DNA of 64,000 nucleotides, from the NCBI GenBank assembly GCA_004802705.1, contig SGPL01000051.1, positions 26,827 to 90,826 on the forward strand, given 5' to 3'. Under the pieces are notes generated by a model. The model was not told where the DNA came from. It worked only from the letters and a program-made list of their open reading frames with translations, and made no database searches. The translations under genes were made by a program, and so were the position numbers. The DNA comes from Bondarzewia mesenterica (Eukaryota > Basidiomycota > Agaricomycetes > Russulales > Bondarzewiaceae). This document shows, piece after piece, positions 43,110 to 55,247 of this stretch. How positions within the stretch are numbered: position 1 is the first letter of the stretch; each line of letters starts with the position of its first letter.

Positions 43110-43963
43110 TCAACGCATCTTCCTGTCCTCAAAGAACCGCTGCACAACAAGGCAGGATGCATCAACACCCTCCTCATTCACAAAGGAGGAGTACATGTAG
43201 GCTCACCTTGAGGTGCCTCAACTGCCACGCGCACGTCCCCAGCAACACCACAATTTGTACAACACTGTACCATACGGCCCTCGAGTTTGTCGTCTCGCTG
43301 AGATCCCTATAGTCCGCCTCTCTCTCCCGCTGATACTGCTGCTCCCTCCGGACGTCCTCTAGCTTCATGTTAAGATCCCGGATCTTTGAGGCAATGTCGG
43401 AGATGTGCGAGCGGTCGTGCTCGGCATCAGGCTTGGATGCACCAACAACGATGTCAAGGTAGAGTCGAATGTGTGCGGTGGGGCCGAACCACGAGGACGA
43501 GTAGTTGGTGGAGAGGCAGATGGTGTGGTCGCCTGCTTCGTGCGAGGTGAAGGTGAAGCGGCCGTCCGGCGGACCCCGTGTTTTGACAACCTGATGGCTG
43601 GTTTCGATTTCCTGAGCGCAAGGAACTTGGGGTTCAAACAAATTGGTAACAAGCGCGTGCAGAGGACACGTACCTCGACCTCGACGAGGATTCCTAGCTG
43701 GTCATTGATCTCGTACGTCTGCGAGCCTTCCTTCCATTCCAACGCTCGGTAGTGTCCTGACAGTCACCCATACACGACTGAATGTCTACTTAAGTTCAAT
43801 ACGTGGATCGCTTACCCTCGACTACAGTATCTGTCGGAAGCTCTTCGATGAAGCAGCGTTTCTCATTGGCGTCGAGGTAAAAGTGGAGGGCATTAGCGGT
43901 GGCGACTAATAGCAAAATAAAGGAGAGATATAGAGGGAGAGATGGTCGTGAACGGGAGGCCAT
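43110..43963 (-). CDS. p24/EMP24-GP25L cargo receptor (ERP1-like)
   Basis: A type I membrane protein cycling between ER and Golgi in COPI/COPII vesicles. The signal peptide is MASRSRPSLPLYLSFILLLVATANA. Then the GOLD domain begins LHFYLDANEKRCFIEELP, with a second conserved Cys at HTICLSTNYSSS. A coiled coil (SKIRDLNMKLEDVRREQQYQ) and one TM helix (WYSVVQIVVLLGTCAW) follow. The cytosolic tail RHLKRFFEDRKMR, restored by removing a 61-nt intron (about 43142-43202), carries the FF COPII signal plus basic residues of the alpha/delta subfamilies. Introns also fall near 43672 and 43755. Length is about 225 residues. Its start lies 175 bp from that of MAK16, in the opposite direction. Confidence 0.92.
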
Positions 43964-44138
43964 GGTCGTTGGGACCGACAGCGCCTGCTGGCTTTTGCAA
44001 GTATGTGGTCGTGTGTTACCGTTTGCAGTGATCCAGAAAGCGTTCAGTGCCCGTTTTGTAACCGTGAGAACTTAGTCCTCGAGCATTCGCTTCAGGCTTC
44101 GGCCTCTTCCCCATCCTTCATAGATATTCTCATAAAAT
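43964..44138. promoter_or_regulatory. Divergent promoter, p24 gene / MAK16
   Basis: Only 175 bp separate the two start codons, so both promoters and 5' leaders must lie here. No TATA box is evident, which suits housekeeping genes. Confidence 0.6.
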
Positions 44139-45479
44139 ATGCAGAGCGACGACGTGATATGGTCTGCCATCGGGCAGCAGTTCTGCTCATACAAAGTCAA
44201 GTAAGTCGCGCCCATCGTTCTTCTCGTGCGTTTTCACCTCATGAACGGAGCATTATAGGACTGTGACCCAGAATTTTTGCCGGAATGAATACAATGTTAC
44301 TGGCTTTTGCAACAGGCAGTCATGCCCCCTCGCAAATTCACGATATGCTACTGTCCGTGAAAAAGAAGGCACGCCTTTGCTTTTTACCCTTCCCTCGTCC
44401 ATATCGACCAACAGGATTGAACGTCTGCAGGCGTGCTTTACCTCTACATGAAGACCATCGAGCGCGCACATTCGCCCGCACACATGTGGGAGCGTATCAA
44501 GCTCTCAAACAACTATACCAAAGCGCTCGAACAGGTCCGCTTCGCTTGCCCATCTTCATCGACATTTGTTTGACCTCAGTCCGTGCAGATCGACAAGGAG
44601 CTCATCTACTGGCCAAACTTCACGGTACACAAGTGCAAGCAGCGCGTTACCAAAATCACCCAATACCTCATCAAAATGCGACGCCTCAAACTTCGCGAAC
44701 AGTGCGCCCCCTTCTCTCCCCCTCCCTCTTTTCTTCTTCCTAACACACAGCAGGCCGAAACTCGTCGGTATCAAAAAGAAACTGGACCGCCGCGAGGCAG
44801 TGCGGGAGCGCAAGGCGCTCTCGGCCGCACACCTCGAGCGCACGATCGAAAAAGAGCTTGTCGAGCGACTCAAGTCGAAAGCTTACGGCGATGCACCACT
44901 CAATGTCAACGAAAGCGTCTGGCAGACCATCCTCGACCGCGAGAAGTCCAAAAACAAGTCTGGTAAGGTCGCGGCTGATGGAGGAGACGAGGACCTGGAC
45001 CTGGTGGCGGATGAGACGGATGAGGAGGATGAGGAGGAGTTGGAGGACGAGGAGGAGCTTGAGGAGGACTGGGATGATCGAGAGTTTGTCAGCGATATCA
45101 GTGAAGATGAGGATGGGTTGAGTGATTTGGAGGAGGTCGCGGTATGTTATCATTTGTTTGCCTTTTGTCTTATGTTTGCTCAATACTCTTTCATTCTAGG
45201 AGGATATGGGCGGTAGTGAGGGAGATGAAGGCTCGGAAGGAGACGATGCACAGTCAAAGGGAAAGGCATCTTTAGGCAAGCGGAAGTCCATGTCAAGTCG
45301 ATTCCAAAAACCGAAAGGCCGGCCAGCTCGCAAACCAAAACGTACGTTTATTGTCCTGCGGCTCATGCTGCTTCACTTACCCTTTTACTCCTCTCACAGC
45401 GGGTGCTCGAATAGAAGTCGAGTACGAGAACGAGATGGAGACTGTGACCAGTCGAAAAGAAGCTCTAGCAAGCTGGTAG
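44139..45479 (+). CDS. MAK16: MAK16 homologue, 60S ribosome biogenesis
   Basis: A nucleolar factor needed for 27S pre-rRNA processing and 60S assembly, where it pairs with Rpf1. The N-terminus is strongly conserved: [20 protein letters not shown], then [34 protein letters not shown], and over introns [20 protein letters not shown]. Then [13 protein letters not shown] joins [19 protein letters not shown]. The four-Cys cluster is intact. The C-terminal third is very acidic ([17 protein letters not shown]), followed by basic stretches [14 protein letters not shown] and a final exon ending MASW-like (SRKEALASW). Introns are short, and one at about 45142-45199 breaks the acidic part. Length is about 340 residues. 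RPF1, its functional partner, lies 1.5 kb downstream on the same strand with SUR2 between. Confidence 0.93.
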
Positions 45480-45685
45480 CACCCTCTCTACATACCTTCC
45501 ACTCCGATGTACGCACTTACGTTGATGTATCATCGAGTTGCTCATGCCCGGACGAACATTTGGAATATGATAAAAGATTGAGCTGTGAACATAACGGGCG
45601 AACGAGAGTATCAATATGGTGCAAATAATTATCCAATCTAATCAGTCTCGAATATTCAAACCAACAACACAACAACATCAGATGC

Positions 45686-46783
45686 TCAAGCAGCTTTTTG
45701 CGTCTTCTCCCGACGGAGCTCAATCTCCTTCCTAGTGAGGCGGGTCCCAAGGAGGACATCCCAGTGAACAAAAAATGGCTGCGAGAAATTCGACTTGATG
45801 CCGACGACCTGGACCCGCATCACGCGTCAGCACACATTCAACTCCGAGACCAATCAATAAAAAAAGAGACGGCCCATAAAAACGTACCTGATGATGAATG
45901 TCGTGGTAATCAGCGTTATTCCCGCTCAACCATTGTAAAGGGTCGAAGGGCAGGCTGTAACCACAATGATCGTCGACGGTCTTGCATGTCGAGAACACGA
46001 AGAAAAATGCCGCTTGCCGGACGGTCATGAATGACAGCACCTCTGAGAGGACAGCGCCAACAGAGTCGAGCAGGAACCCTTCCAAGGGGTGATTGTATAG
46101 CGCGCCAAACGCATAGGGCACATACAAACGGTGGTGCACGGAATGAAGGTGCTTGTAAAGGAACTTATTGACGTGCATACTGCGATGGAGGATGTACTGC
46201 CATGTGTCCATGACACACCTTTGCAGCCATGGGTGTTTCAGCAGTTAACCGCCACATGAATAGGAGAGCTAACGTACATGGCCCACAACAGCTGTGCGGC
46301 AGGGATGAACCACCAGTAGGTCAAATACACCAATCGGGCACCCTCAGCCTTCAGCCACTGTTCCGCAGCCCTATCGCTCAAGACCACTTGCGCAGAGCGT
46401 GCCATGACCCCTGCCAACTGCTCCATTTCTGCGGCCGGATTCACCGAACTATCCTCCGCCGACATCCAGAAAACACCCAAGATAGTCTGTATGACCTGCT
46501 GAAACAAGACGGCCCATATCACGGTGGTCCGAGTGACGAGGTTCCGCGAGGCGACTTCAGCAGAGTCATGGATGCGATACTTGTCGAGCCATTTCCAGCC
46601 CGAGATGTCGAATGTATGGAAGAGGAGAGACGAAGCCCAGTAAGCTACTACGGGCGCAGCGAGTGAGAGGGCCTGGTCTGATATTCCTGGAAAAAAGGAA
46701 GGCCTGGGAACATAGTAGAAAGGGTACTCGTGCCAAAGGTGTTGTTGGGAAAAGAGGGTGCCCGTAGAGTTGATAGAAGCCAT
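45686..46783 (-). CDS. SUR2: Sphinganine C4-hydroxylase
   Basis: An ER di-iron hydroxylase that converts dihydrosphingosine to phytosphingosine. The start MASINSTGTLFSQQHLWHEYPFYYVPRPSFF and the following hydrophobic helices match the Sur2 family. The three His boxes are HRSMH, HSVHH and HDIHHQ, with DDHCGYSLPFDPLQW before the last. Four hydrophobic segments are visible (for example ALSLAAPVVAYWASSLLF). The C-terminus, after an intron near 45830-45890, reads KSNFSQPFFVHWDVLLGTRLTR and ends REKTQKAA. Only two or three introns are needed; length is about 330 residues. It is tail to tail with MAK16 and head to head with RPF1. Confidence 0.92.
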
Positions 46784-46944
46784 TGTCACGCAGGGAACAT
46801 CGCAGTGATCATGCGATATCCAATCCCCAAATACATCACCCGTGGGAACCATTTTCTCCTTTGGATTTGTCGCATAACGAGTTCTCGCTCTGCCTCGCTG
46901 CCTCTCCGCTCTCCTGGCCTTTCCGTTGTCCCTTGTCTCGACCA
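46784..46944. promoter_or_regulatory. Divergent promoter, SUR2 / RPF1
   Basis: 161 bp between opposite start codons. It is C/T-rich on the RPF1 side, with no clear TATA. Confidence 0.6.
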
Positions 46945-48453
46945 ATGCCTACCTCCAGATTCGAGCCTTCTTCCATCAAAAACAAGTTCAAGCGCGAGGA
47001 GATCGCGCACAAAAATAAAAAAGGCCAAAGGTCAGGCCAAGCTGCACCGACGGCTCGAGCAATCAAAGCTCGAGTCGAATGACCCCGCAGCGAAGAAAGT
47101 GCGTCGCATGTCCCGCTGCACGAATTCCCAAATACTTAAAATTGAGGGGGGGTGTAGAAACGCCTTGCACAAAATGTCCCGCGCACGCTGGACAATACCC
47201 GCGAATTTGACCCCTCCTTCCTCACCGCAGACCCATCTTCCTCTTCCGCCGCGCCCGAAAACACCACCCTCACCTCCTCCGAACCGCCCACGTCTTCCTC
47301 GCATCAGCTCGCTGCCGAGTCGGCAGCCGACATCTCATCGGACCCCTTCGCATCGTACTTCACCTCCACCGATGACCCCACCGTGCCCCCGAAGGTTCTC
47401 ATAACCACCTCGCCCAAGGCGACACGCGTCACATACGAATTCTGCGATGAGCTCGTCGGTATCTTCCCAGGTGCTGAATTCCACAAGCGTCCGAAGAAAC
47501 ACGGCTTTGAAATAGGCAAGATCGCTGGTTGGGCAGCTGGGCGAGGCTACTCGAATTTGATTGTTGTGAATGAGGACACAAAGAAACCCAGTGAGCACCC
47601 TCCATCCGGGGTTTCGTTCTTTCGTCTGCCTTTTCCACCGTTTGAGGTCGCGTTGCTAATCATGTACGGATGGGCAAAGATGCCATTACTATGGTCCATC
47701 TCCCCGATGGCCCGACTGCATACTTCAAACTCACTTCGATCCAGCTCACAAAACAGTTGTTCGTAAGTCCGTTCCCTTTCCTAATCACCGCAATCCTTCA
47801 TCTTTTTCGGTCAACTAGCACCATGCACGACAAACGCCGCATCACCCCGAGCTCGTCCTGAACAACTTTGTGACACGACTAGGACACTCCGTCGGGCGGA
47901 TGTTCCAAACCTTCTTCCCCCCTCTCCCCGAGTTTCAAGGGCGACAGGTCGTCACGCTTCACAACCAGCGCGATTTTTTGTTCTTCAGGCGGCATAGGTG
48001 CATCCTTTACAAAGACCTCTTCTTTTCCATTCACAAACTGACATCGCTCATCAGATATGCGTTCCGCACACCAGAGAAAGTCGCGCTCCAAGAGATCGGC
48101 CCACGTTTTCACGCTCAAGCTCCGCTCAATGAAAAAAGGCCTTCCCGCCGTTAGAAACCTCGCCGAGCCGGCCAAGCCGCTCGAATTCGACGACTTCGAG
48201 GGACTCGAAGATGAGGGGATGGCCGAAGACGGTGCTCCGGTGGACCAAAACGAGGGCGAGGGCATGAATATAGAGGACGGAGCTGGTGAAGAGAAACCGA
48301 AGGAGGCCACAAAGAGAGTCCCGCCGAAGGGGGACGAGTACGAATGGATATGGAAGGTACGTGCGGTGTTACGATATTTCTATGGGCCGTCACTCATTCA
48401 TCGTTGTCTTGCAGCCGGAGCTGGAGAGCACCAGACGCACATTCTTCCTATAG
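46945..48453 (+). CDS. RPF1: RPF1 homologue, Brix-domain ribosome production factor
   Basis: A nucleolar 60S assembly factor. The start is [26 protein letters not shown], a basic N-terminus typical of Rpf1. A Ser/Thr-rich linker ([22 protein letters not shown]) precedes the Brix domain: [80 protein letters not shown], and [20 protein letters not shown]. The C-terminal exon, after an intron near 48357-48414, completes [19 protein letters not shown], the family end signature. About six introns are present; length is about 360 residues. It shares a promoter space with SUR2. Confidence 0.92.
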
Positions 48454-48798
48454 TGCACAACTATCTCGCATATTCTACTTTCTACCATCAAGGACTTTGC
48501 TGGTTCTGTAGTGCTTGCCAGCTTGTCTATCCAGTTGCTCACTGGTCTCAATTTGTCAGACCACTAGCAATTCGGCAAGCTTGGTGGGGAAATCCACAAT
48601 TGTGCTAGTTGCATTCGCCTGGGAGCATCCGTTTCAGTTTGGCTTGCAATCGGATCTCTCTTGTTCACGCGTTCACAGCATCGCCAATCTGGAAATACAA
48701 CTGATTACAACACTTTACCTCCTGCAAGCATATACTACAGCATGATCCCCCGCCAGATCCAAAAAAAAAAACGATGACCAAAATCAGTTGAAAATCAG
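48454..48798. other. Convergent 3' region, RPF1 / MsrB
   Basis: 345 bp with no coding signal, including an A-run at about 48761-48771. Tail-to-tail gene ends. Confidence 0.4.
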
Positions 48799-49468
48799 CT
48801 AGGTACTCCTGACTTCGTTGTCATGGAAGTTGAGTGATATGGAATTGACACAATGACGCTCGTCGGCTGCAAATGGGGCATCGTGTCAAGCTAAGAGTGT
48901 TGAATGGGCTACGATGGACGCACTGGGAGTCTTGAAGCCCTCGCCCTTGAAGATATGACCGAGGTGTCCACCGCACGCCGTGCAAGTGATCTCGGTCCTG
49001 GTCATACCCCAGGATCGATCCTCGTGTCTGGTCACCGCCCCTGGTATCGCTACAAGGGCACGAAAACGTGGCTAAGACGAGGCCCAGAGAGATGAGGATG
49101 GTGGGGACACACCGTCAAAAAAGGCCGGCCAGCCGCACCCGCTGCTGAACTTGGTGGTACTCTTGTATAGCGGGGCGTCGCAAGCGGCACAGGCGTAAAT
49201 GCCATTTGCTTTGTGGTGTTCGTACTCGCCTGTTCCTGCGGGCTCAGTTCCCTTCTCGCGGAGGACGCGGAACTACATGGAGATGAATTAGCGGGGCGAG
49301 CACTGAGTATTGAGAGCCCGCGACCTGCTGCGGGGAAAGGACGGCGCGCCATTCGGACTCGGACTTGGACTTGGAAGAGTCGGACATGGTTCTGAATGTT
49401 GAGGATGTGAGTGTGGTCGAACGTGCGGTGGGAAGAACTTTCTGAAATATTTGTGAAAAGCGGTACAT
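48799..49468 (-). CDS. Methionine-R-sulfoxide reductase (MsrB), probable mitochondrial and cytosolic forms
   Basis: It reduces protein methionine-R-sulfoxide with thioredoxin. From the ATG at 49466-49468 the protein starts [18 protein letters not shown], a presequence-like stretch with Arg and Lys and no acidic residues; a second in-frame ATG at 49385-49387 gives [21 protein letters not shown] without it. Introns then yield [20 protein letters not shown], the zinc pair [24 protein letters not shown], then [26 protein letters not shown] (second zinc pair), and the last exon [13 protein letters not shown] with the catalytic Cys. It ends DNEVRST. Length is about 170 or 145 residues. The joining of the small last exon at 48801 to about 48875 recovers the catalytic motif and is required for function. 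Confidence 0.9.
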
Positions 49469-49631
49469 GAACTGAAGTGGTGTCCTCCGCCTCGCTCAGC
49501 AAGCAACCCAAGTCGCGTCACGAGCCGAGATCACATGACATGCCGACCCTTTTCGATCGAATTTCTCGCTTTGAATTTCCGTCAATTCCTCATTGTCCTC
49601 GTCCCCGTTCGCCAAAACAAAAATCACAAAT
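49469..49631. promoter_or_regulatory. Divergent promoter, MsrB / TIM44
   Basis: 163 bp between the opposite start codons (244 bp if the MsrB internal start is used). Both genes appear to have mitochondrial products. Confidence 0.55.
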
Positions 49632-51367
49632 ATGCTACCCCGTCATCTCCGTCGTTCTATACCCGCGCCTGCAGCTTTGCGTGCTGCTGCACACGCTCAG
49701 CGCATCGCTCGCCCGTCGTCTGCTTTTCGTATAGCACACGCTGCCGTTCCCCCCGTGTCCGTTTCTGCTGGACGGGCATTCCATTCGTCCGCGCGACGAG
49801 AAAACGACATTCCAAAATCTCCCTTTCAGACGTTTGTTGATGTTCTCAAGGACGAGCTCAGGAAGAACAGGGAGTTGCAGGATAATGTCAAGCAGCTTCA
49901 GGGTGATGTGGACAAGTTCCAGGATTCGGAGGCCATGAAGAAGGCGAGAGCGGCGTACGAGCGGGCGAGGGTGCGTATCTCCTGTCCCCTTTTCTTCACG
50001 TCATGTACTTTGTACTAACTTTCAAGTGTTTTGGCGCAGTTGACGTCAAGTATAAAGGAGAACCCACGATTACGTGCTGCCGCTGAGGAACTACGGAAGC
50101 GCGGTGTCAAGGTCGGTGACGCTGTCGGGGAGGCATTGAAGTCTATGGAGGAGAGCGACTTGGCTCGTGCGGTATGAATTTTTACTCTTTGCGTTCCGTC
50201 GCATTGTTGAGAACTTTGCTTCCTAGATCTCCCGTGCTTCTGCTGCCGTCACATCCACTATTGCATCCACGACAGAACCTATTCGCAATACTACCGCATA
50301 CAAAACTCTCGCTGAGACCCTTGTAGACGCTCTTGATGACTCGGGTACTGCGAAGCACGCTGGGTTTGAGGAGAAGGAAGAGAGGAGAAAAAGACGACAG
50401 ATACGCCTCGCAAAGGCTGGGAGGGAGGGACGAATGCAGCAACGCGTCGTTGCAAATGCCGCGTCCGTACACATTTCACGTCCCTGGTTCCTTTGACATT
50501 TAAAACCTAATCTTTTCCCATGAATTACACAGAGCAGGCTCCGCTCTCGTCCTGCACGCCTCGTCGCCCCGACAAGAGCGCTGGCAACGGCTCAAAGAGA
50601 CAAATCCCGTCCTGCGGTACTTCTCTGAGCTTAACCAACAGTATCAGGAGTCCGAGAACCCCGTCATCTCGTCCATGCGCTCCGTCACGTCCACCGTCTC
50701 ATCGTGGTTTGACGAGAACGAGACTGCCCAGGTGATGCGCATGATGAAGGCGCTCGACCCATCGTTCACGATGGAGTCATTTGAGAGGGAATTGAGAGAG
50801 TACATCGTGCCGGAAGTCGTGGATGGGTATTTGAGCGCGGATCAAGAGGCGTTGAAGGCATGGTGTGGCGAAGCCGTAAGTTTCCTCTCAGCTGAAATTG
50901 AGAAGGAAGAAATTGACGGATGCATATTGCGTCCATGACCTATCTCTTTCTTCTTCTTCGTCTTGCAGACATACAATGTTCTGTGGGCAACGATGGAGCA
51001 GTACCTCCGCCAAGGGCTCATCTCGGATTCAAAGGTACTCGACATCCGCCAAGTCGACGTGTCCAAGGGTACCATCCTCGAGAACAATATACCTGTCTTC
51101 TTAATCACGTTCGCGACGCAGGAGGTGTTGCTGTTCAGAAACGCGAAGACAAGAGAGGTTGTGGTCGGTGCGGAGGACAAGGTCGAGCAGTGTCACTACG
51201 CGGCGGTCATCACGAGGGTTGAGGAGAACCTGGGCGACGAGTTGACAGGTGGGTGGAAAGTCGTCGAGGTATGTATCCTTTTCCTTTGGACATCGTTATA
51301 CGCTTTTCTCACTGCCCAATTCTTTCCATTCTAGATGGCAAGGAGATCAGCACGAGCATACCTATGA
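49632..51367 (+). CDS. TIM44: TIM44 homologue, import motor anchor
   Basis: A peripheral inner-membrane protein of the matrix that recruits mtHsp70 to the TIM23 translocon. The presequence is clear (MLPRHLRRSIPAPAALRAAAH). Helical N-domain sequence follows: SPFQTFVDVLKDELRKNRELQ, then after introns ENPRLRAAAEELRKRGVKV and DLARAISRASAAV. The C-terminal Tim44 domain contains NPVLRYFSELNQQYQESENP, MMKALDPSFTMESFERELREY, VPEVVDGYLSADQEALKAWCGEA and TYNVLWATMEQYLRQGL. It then has NIPVFLITFATQEVLLFRN. The final exon (after ctag at 51334) adds MARRSARAYL. Six short introns; length is about 490 residues. Confidence 0.92.
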
Positions 51368-51899
51368 GTGATCCTAGATCATCATCCAGGATGTTCTGTA
51401 CGATTTCCCGACCTCCCAAAAGTTTTGCCAGATCTCCATTGTCTTTAGACGTCAATCTCATTCACCGACTCGTCGCATGACCCGCTAGCACCAGTACTCA
51501 CGCACATCACAACCACCACTCCGGATATATCTTACGTGTTGCATACTTACGTAGCTGAACTTGACGTTGACGCGTTCAGGTTAATGCACTCATACAGGCT
51601 CTGCATCAAATGTCCGGCTGAAGAGCTTCTAAATGCGCCATCCATATTTTGATTCTGCTAAATTCATCGCTAATCCTCGGTGCGTTCTGCTTCGGTTATT
51701 GTGCTTTGTACAAGATGAGTATCCAATGCGATTTGAGTTGATTCAATTTACTTCTGTCTGGCTTATACTTCGACTGTAAAGAAAGGAATATACGATATGC
51801 TGGGAATGAGACACGAGGTGGAGACGAGACTAAGAGTGCGAGCTTGAGTGTGATGAATGGATGTGGTTGGGAGTAAATCGGATAACGGGAGGATGGAGT
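51368..51899. other. Convergent 3' region, TIM44 / tropomyosin
   Basis: 532 bp between two gene ends, AT-rich around 51680-51790. No gene was seen. Confidence 0.4.
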
Positions 51900-52610
51900 T
51901 TACATGCCCTCCATGGTCTGCAAGAGCTCGTCGAGCTCCGCTTTCGATGCGCGGTATTTCTCTTGTGCTTCCTATGGAATGATGAAAGGCATTTGAGTGA
52001 ATATCGTGAGGTAGGGTTGGATTTCACGTTGCTCCGCACGATGGCAGAGAACGGCCAACGATGAGCAGGAATCCGCACCTCGTACTTCTTCTCCCACTGA
52101 TCGCGCTCCTGCTCCACGCGCTGCACCTGCCGTTCAAAGTGTTCCGCCTTGACATCGACCTGTCGAAGCCTGTAATGATCATTCGATCAGTCCCCGGGGT
52201 GATGCCACTCCGAGCGGCACAGAACACGCACTTCTCAACAGTCTCTTTGAGACTCTTCTCGGAGGCATCAAGCTCCTCCTCTAGCAGTTGAATCTTGCGG
52301 AGCAGACCCTCGTTCGTCGTCTTGCTCTGCTCGCCCTCCTCCTTCGCGAGCTTGGCGTCGCCCAACTTGCCCTCGGCCTCCTCGAGGTCATTCTCCAGCA
52401 CGGTGATCCTGCGCTCCTTGGACAGGATTTCTTGGTCCTTCTCCAAAATTATCTGCTCGTACTTCTTGTTCTTCGCCTCTGCCTCTTCTGCGCGGGTCAC
52501 GGCATTGTCCGCTTCGGTACGCAGATGCGAGAGTTTCTGAAAATATCCACGTTGACTGAACGTTGTATAAATATATGGCGGCGACAGCGAACCTCCTTTA
52601 TTTTCTCCAT
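51900..52610 (-). CDS. Tropomyosin
   Basis: An actin-filament-stabilising coiled coil of cables and the cytokinetic ring. Exons join to a 161-residue protein, the same length as fission-yeast Cdc8: MEKIKE + KLSHLRTEADNAVTRAEEAE, KNKKYEQIILEKDQEILSKE, TVLENDLEEAEGKLGDAKLA, LRKIQLLEEELDASEKSLKE, then LRQVDVKAEHFERQVQRVEQ and KYEEAQEKYRASKAELDELL, ending QTMEGM. Heptad periodicity is unbroken, with Ala and Leu at core positions. The first exon codes only six residues (MEKIKE), a usual feature of this gene. Three introns (about 52541-52592, 52172-52235 and 51974-52077) all have GT-AG ends. Confidence 0.92.
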
Positions 52611-52837
52611 GGGTGAGTGCGGCTGAGATGAAGGACACAGTTGAGGGTGGGCAAGGGCAGGTGAGACGTAACGGTATAGAGCGGGCGAGTATAGCGGAGT
52701 CTCAACCACGTAGACGCCGTGGGAAACCTGGTTTCCTAAATGAGGCACGTGATATTCCCAATGCACGGTGACTCCGAGTCGTCTCTCCTCCTTCTGCCCA
52801 TCCTGCCTCCCGCATCTGTATCTTGCTGACCGCCAGG
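52611..52837. promoter_or_regulatory. Divergent promoter, tropomyosin / DUF2408 gene
   Basis: 227 bp between opposite start codons. No strong TATA. Confidence 0.5.
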
Positions 52838-55247
52838 ATGACAGCTCCTGTGCCTCAAGAAGGTATCCCGTTGGACTTATAAAATTTTATCTTTGACGTA
52901 ATCGTATCTGATCGTTTGTGCGGCAGAGCTTCCGATCCTTGAGAAGGTCATCAAGTACGCATCGTCCACTTTCCAATTTCTGAACGCGTATCTCATCGAT
53001 TGCTGGGTAGTATCCGAAACCGTCTTACTGTTCTCAAAAAGGATCGAGGGGATTATATCAAAGCCTCAGATGTCAACAGTTTGTACCAAGCCACCATCAA
53101 GCAAGGTCAGCAGCCCCTCTGTTTCCCCCCTTCATCCCCCATAGTCGGCCGGTATTCACACCGTCCTTTGCAGTCACGAAACTCAATGATGTCCGCGAAG
53201 AAAAAACACCGTCTAGCAATCGGCTCGACACCACCCTCGCCGATGTCTTCAACCTTCTCTCCCTTTTCTTCCTCACCATTGGCAAAACTAAAGAAGCACC
53301 TGCCACATATTCTCAGCTCGCTAGTATGCGGGTAAGTCTATCCGACCTCTTCCCGGGTAGAAGCTTTGCTTCGTGCCCGAAATTGCACCGTGCGGCATCA
53401 ATAGGATTTCATTTGCCCACTTTGTGTCCTTCTGAGTCCCCTTTGAAGCCGCGAGCAGCATCGGCCGAAGCACATGCGGAGCCGTGGAATGTGATTGCTC
53501 GTACGGTTATAGCTGACTATTTCTCGCCATTTCAGCAAATCCTCGACCACATGAACGAGTCTGCCATCTACAACGAAGCAGACCTCGCACCCTTCCACCG
53601 ACGGCTAACCGAGCTGCGAAACATCATAAAGCACGACGCGGACAGTGGCAAGCACCCCGAAGCCATGACAAAGCTCCTCGAGCGGCAGCTTGGTGAATGC
53701 GGTGCGTTGATCCTTCACAGATGCATGCCGTATACTATGACCGGCCAGTGATGTCCGTTACTGTGGACTGACGGTGTAATATGCCTGATTTCGTATAGAA
53801 AGCATTTTACGATCTCTGCAAGACTCCCTGGCGGTTCTATCCGTCGAGCTCATCCCTATACACGAAAAACTCGTCAACATCCGACGAAAGCTGGTGGCAC
53901 TCGCGGCCAAGGAAGGTCCACAAAAGGCCGAGCTCAAGCCTCTTCAGGAAGAGCTACGAAAAATTGACTCGTTGAGTATTCATCTCACTCACGTGCCTCT
54001 CCACGCGCTTATATTTATCTACTCTGTTCCCCCGTCGTGTCGCTGACCCACTTGTATGACTCATTCGGATTCCGTATCCACATTCGTACCGCGCATGCCG
54101 TAGTAAACGCGTCGACGGCAAGTTCCTTGGCCCCGGAGGTATGATCCCGGCCTCCCAAGCTATCTGCTCTTCTCTGCTCGAAGAATGCTTTGACATCGTA
54201 CAAGAAATCCGTGCACAAGAGGAGTCTAAAAACGTCGCGTCCTCGCTCAAGCCTATATATGATCGTCTCAGGGAACTTCGTATAGAGCTCGAGGGACTCG
54301 CACTGACGCATCGGTGGTCTCTGCGTGAGACAGATCTGTGGAACTATTCGCTCAGCTTGCAAGAGATCGACAAGATGCGGATTGACGGCAAGTTTATGGA
54401 TTCAGAGGGGAATCAGCCAGCGGGACAATACGTGGGCTATCCATTTTTTTTCTCTTTCGAGCAACGCAAGGCTCAGAGTACTTATGCCAGGTTTTACTGT
54501 ACCTCCTGCGGCGATGTTACGGTGTTATCTATCGGCTGCTTTCGTCCAGCGAACCCGTGTCAGAAGAACTCATGCCCATAGTGTGTTTTCCCACCGACGA
54601 TCTTCACATGCACCTGCTGAAGTGCTGGGCATTTCTAGGCAAACAAGTTATCGACGGTGAAAAAATGCTTGAACGAAGTCCTGAAGTACGGCGGTCCGTT
54701 CAGCCCGCGTGACCTCTATCCTGTGCGTGCGCCACTTCTGCTCGTTGGCTAACCGCTCTTTTCCGTCGCGCACCCACACCCAACTTCCCCTCCTTCCTCC
54801 CCTCCTTTTACCCCCCTCTTCTTTCCCATTTAACCTCCTGCGGTATGCGTCGCGTTCCGCCGCTCGTAGCCACTTTGACATTGTTCAACCATGTACTGAT
54901 CATGTGGTCGCCCTTTACAGTATCAGCTGGCACTTTACCAGATCGACTCGATGCGAAAGGACGGGAAGTTCATTGGCATCGACGGGACGGTGCCCGAGGG
55001 ACAGGGCATCGTCATGGCGCATCTTAGCGAATGCCATGAGCTATTGGAAATGGTGCGTCGTCGCACGACCAACGTCCCCCTTGCGAGTCATAGATTTATA
55101 CTGACCTGTCGTGCTATCCCCCCCTCTCTGACAATCGCGAAACAGCTCAAGCAGTCGATGGACGAGCACGACGACGAGGATACGGAGGAGGACGACATGG
55201 ACACGGCCGAACTCGTCTCGGGAGCGAGCTCCGACGACGACGACTAG
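52838..55247 (+). CDS. DUF2408-family protein with three related repeats
   Basis: A conserved fungal protein of unknown function. Exons join as MTAPVPQE + ELPILEKVIK, SIRNRLTVLKKDRGDYIKAS, then VTKLNDVREEKTPSSNRLDT, DHMNESAIYNEADLAPFHRR, and ECESILRSLQDSLAVLSVEL. Three repeats follow, each a basic or acidic-flanked DGKF(L/M/I) with a Gly-Pro-rich turn and a Gln (VDGKFLGPGGMIPASQ, IDGKFMDSEGNQPAGQ, KDGKFIGIDGTVPEGQ), then a helix with a conserved Cys (LLEECFDIV, LLRRCYGVI, LSECHELLE). The tail is very acidic (DEHDDEDTEEDDMD) and ends GASSDDDD. About ten introns; length is about 500 residues. It is mostly alpha-helical with no membrane segment or signal peptide. Confidence 0.8.
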
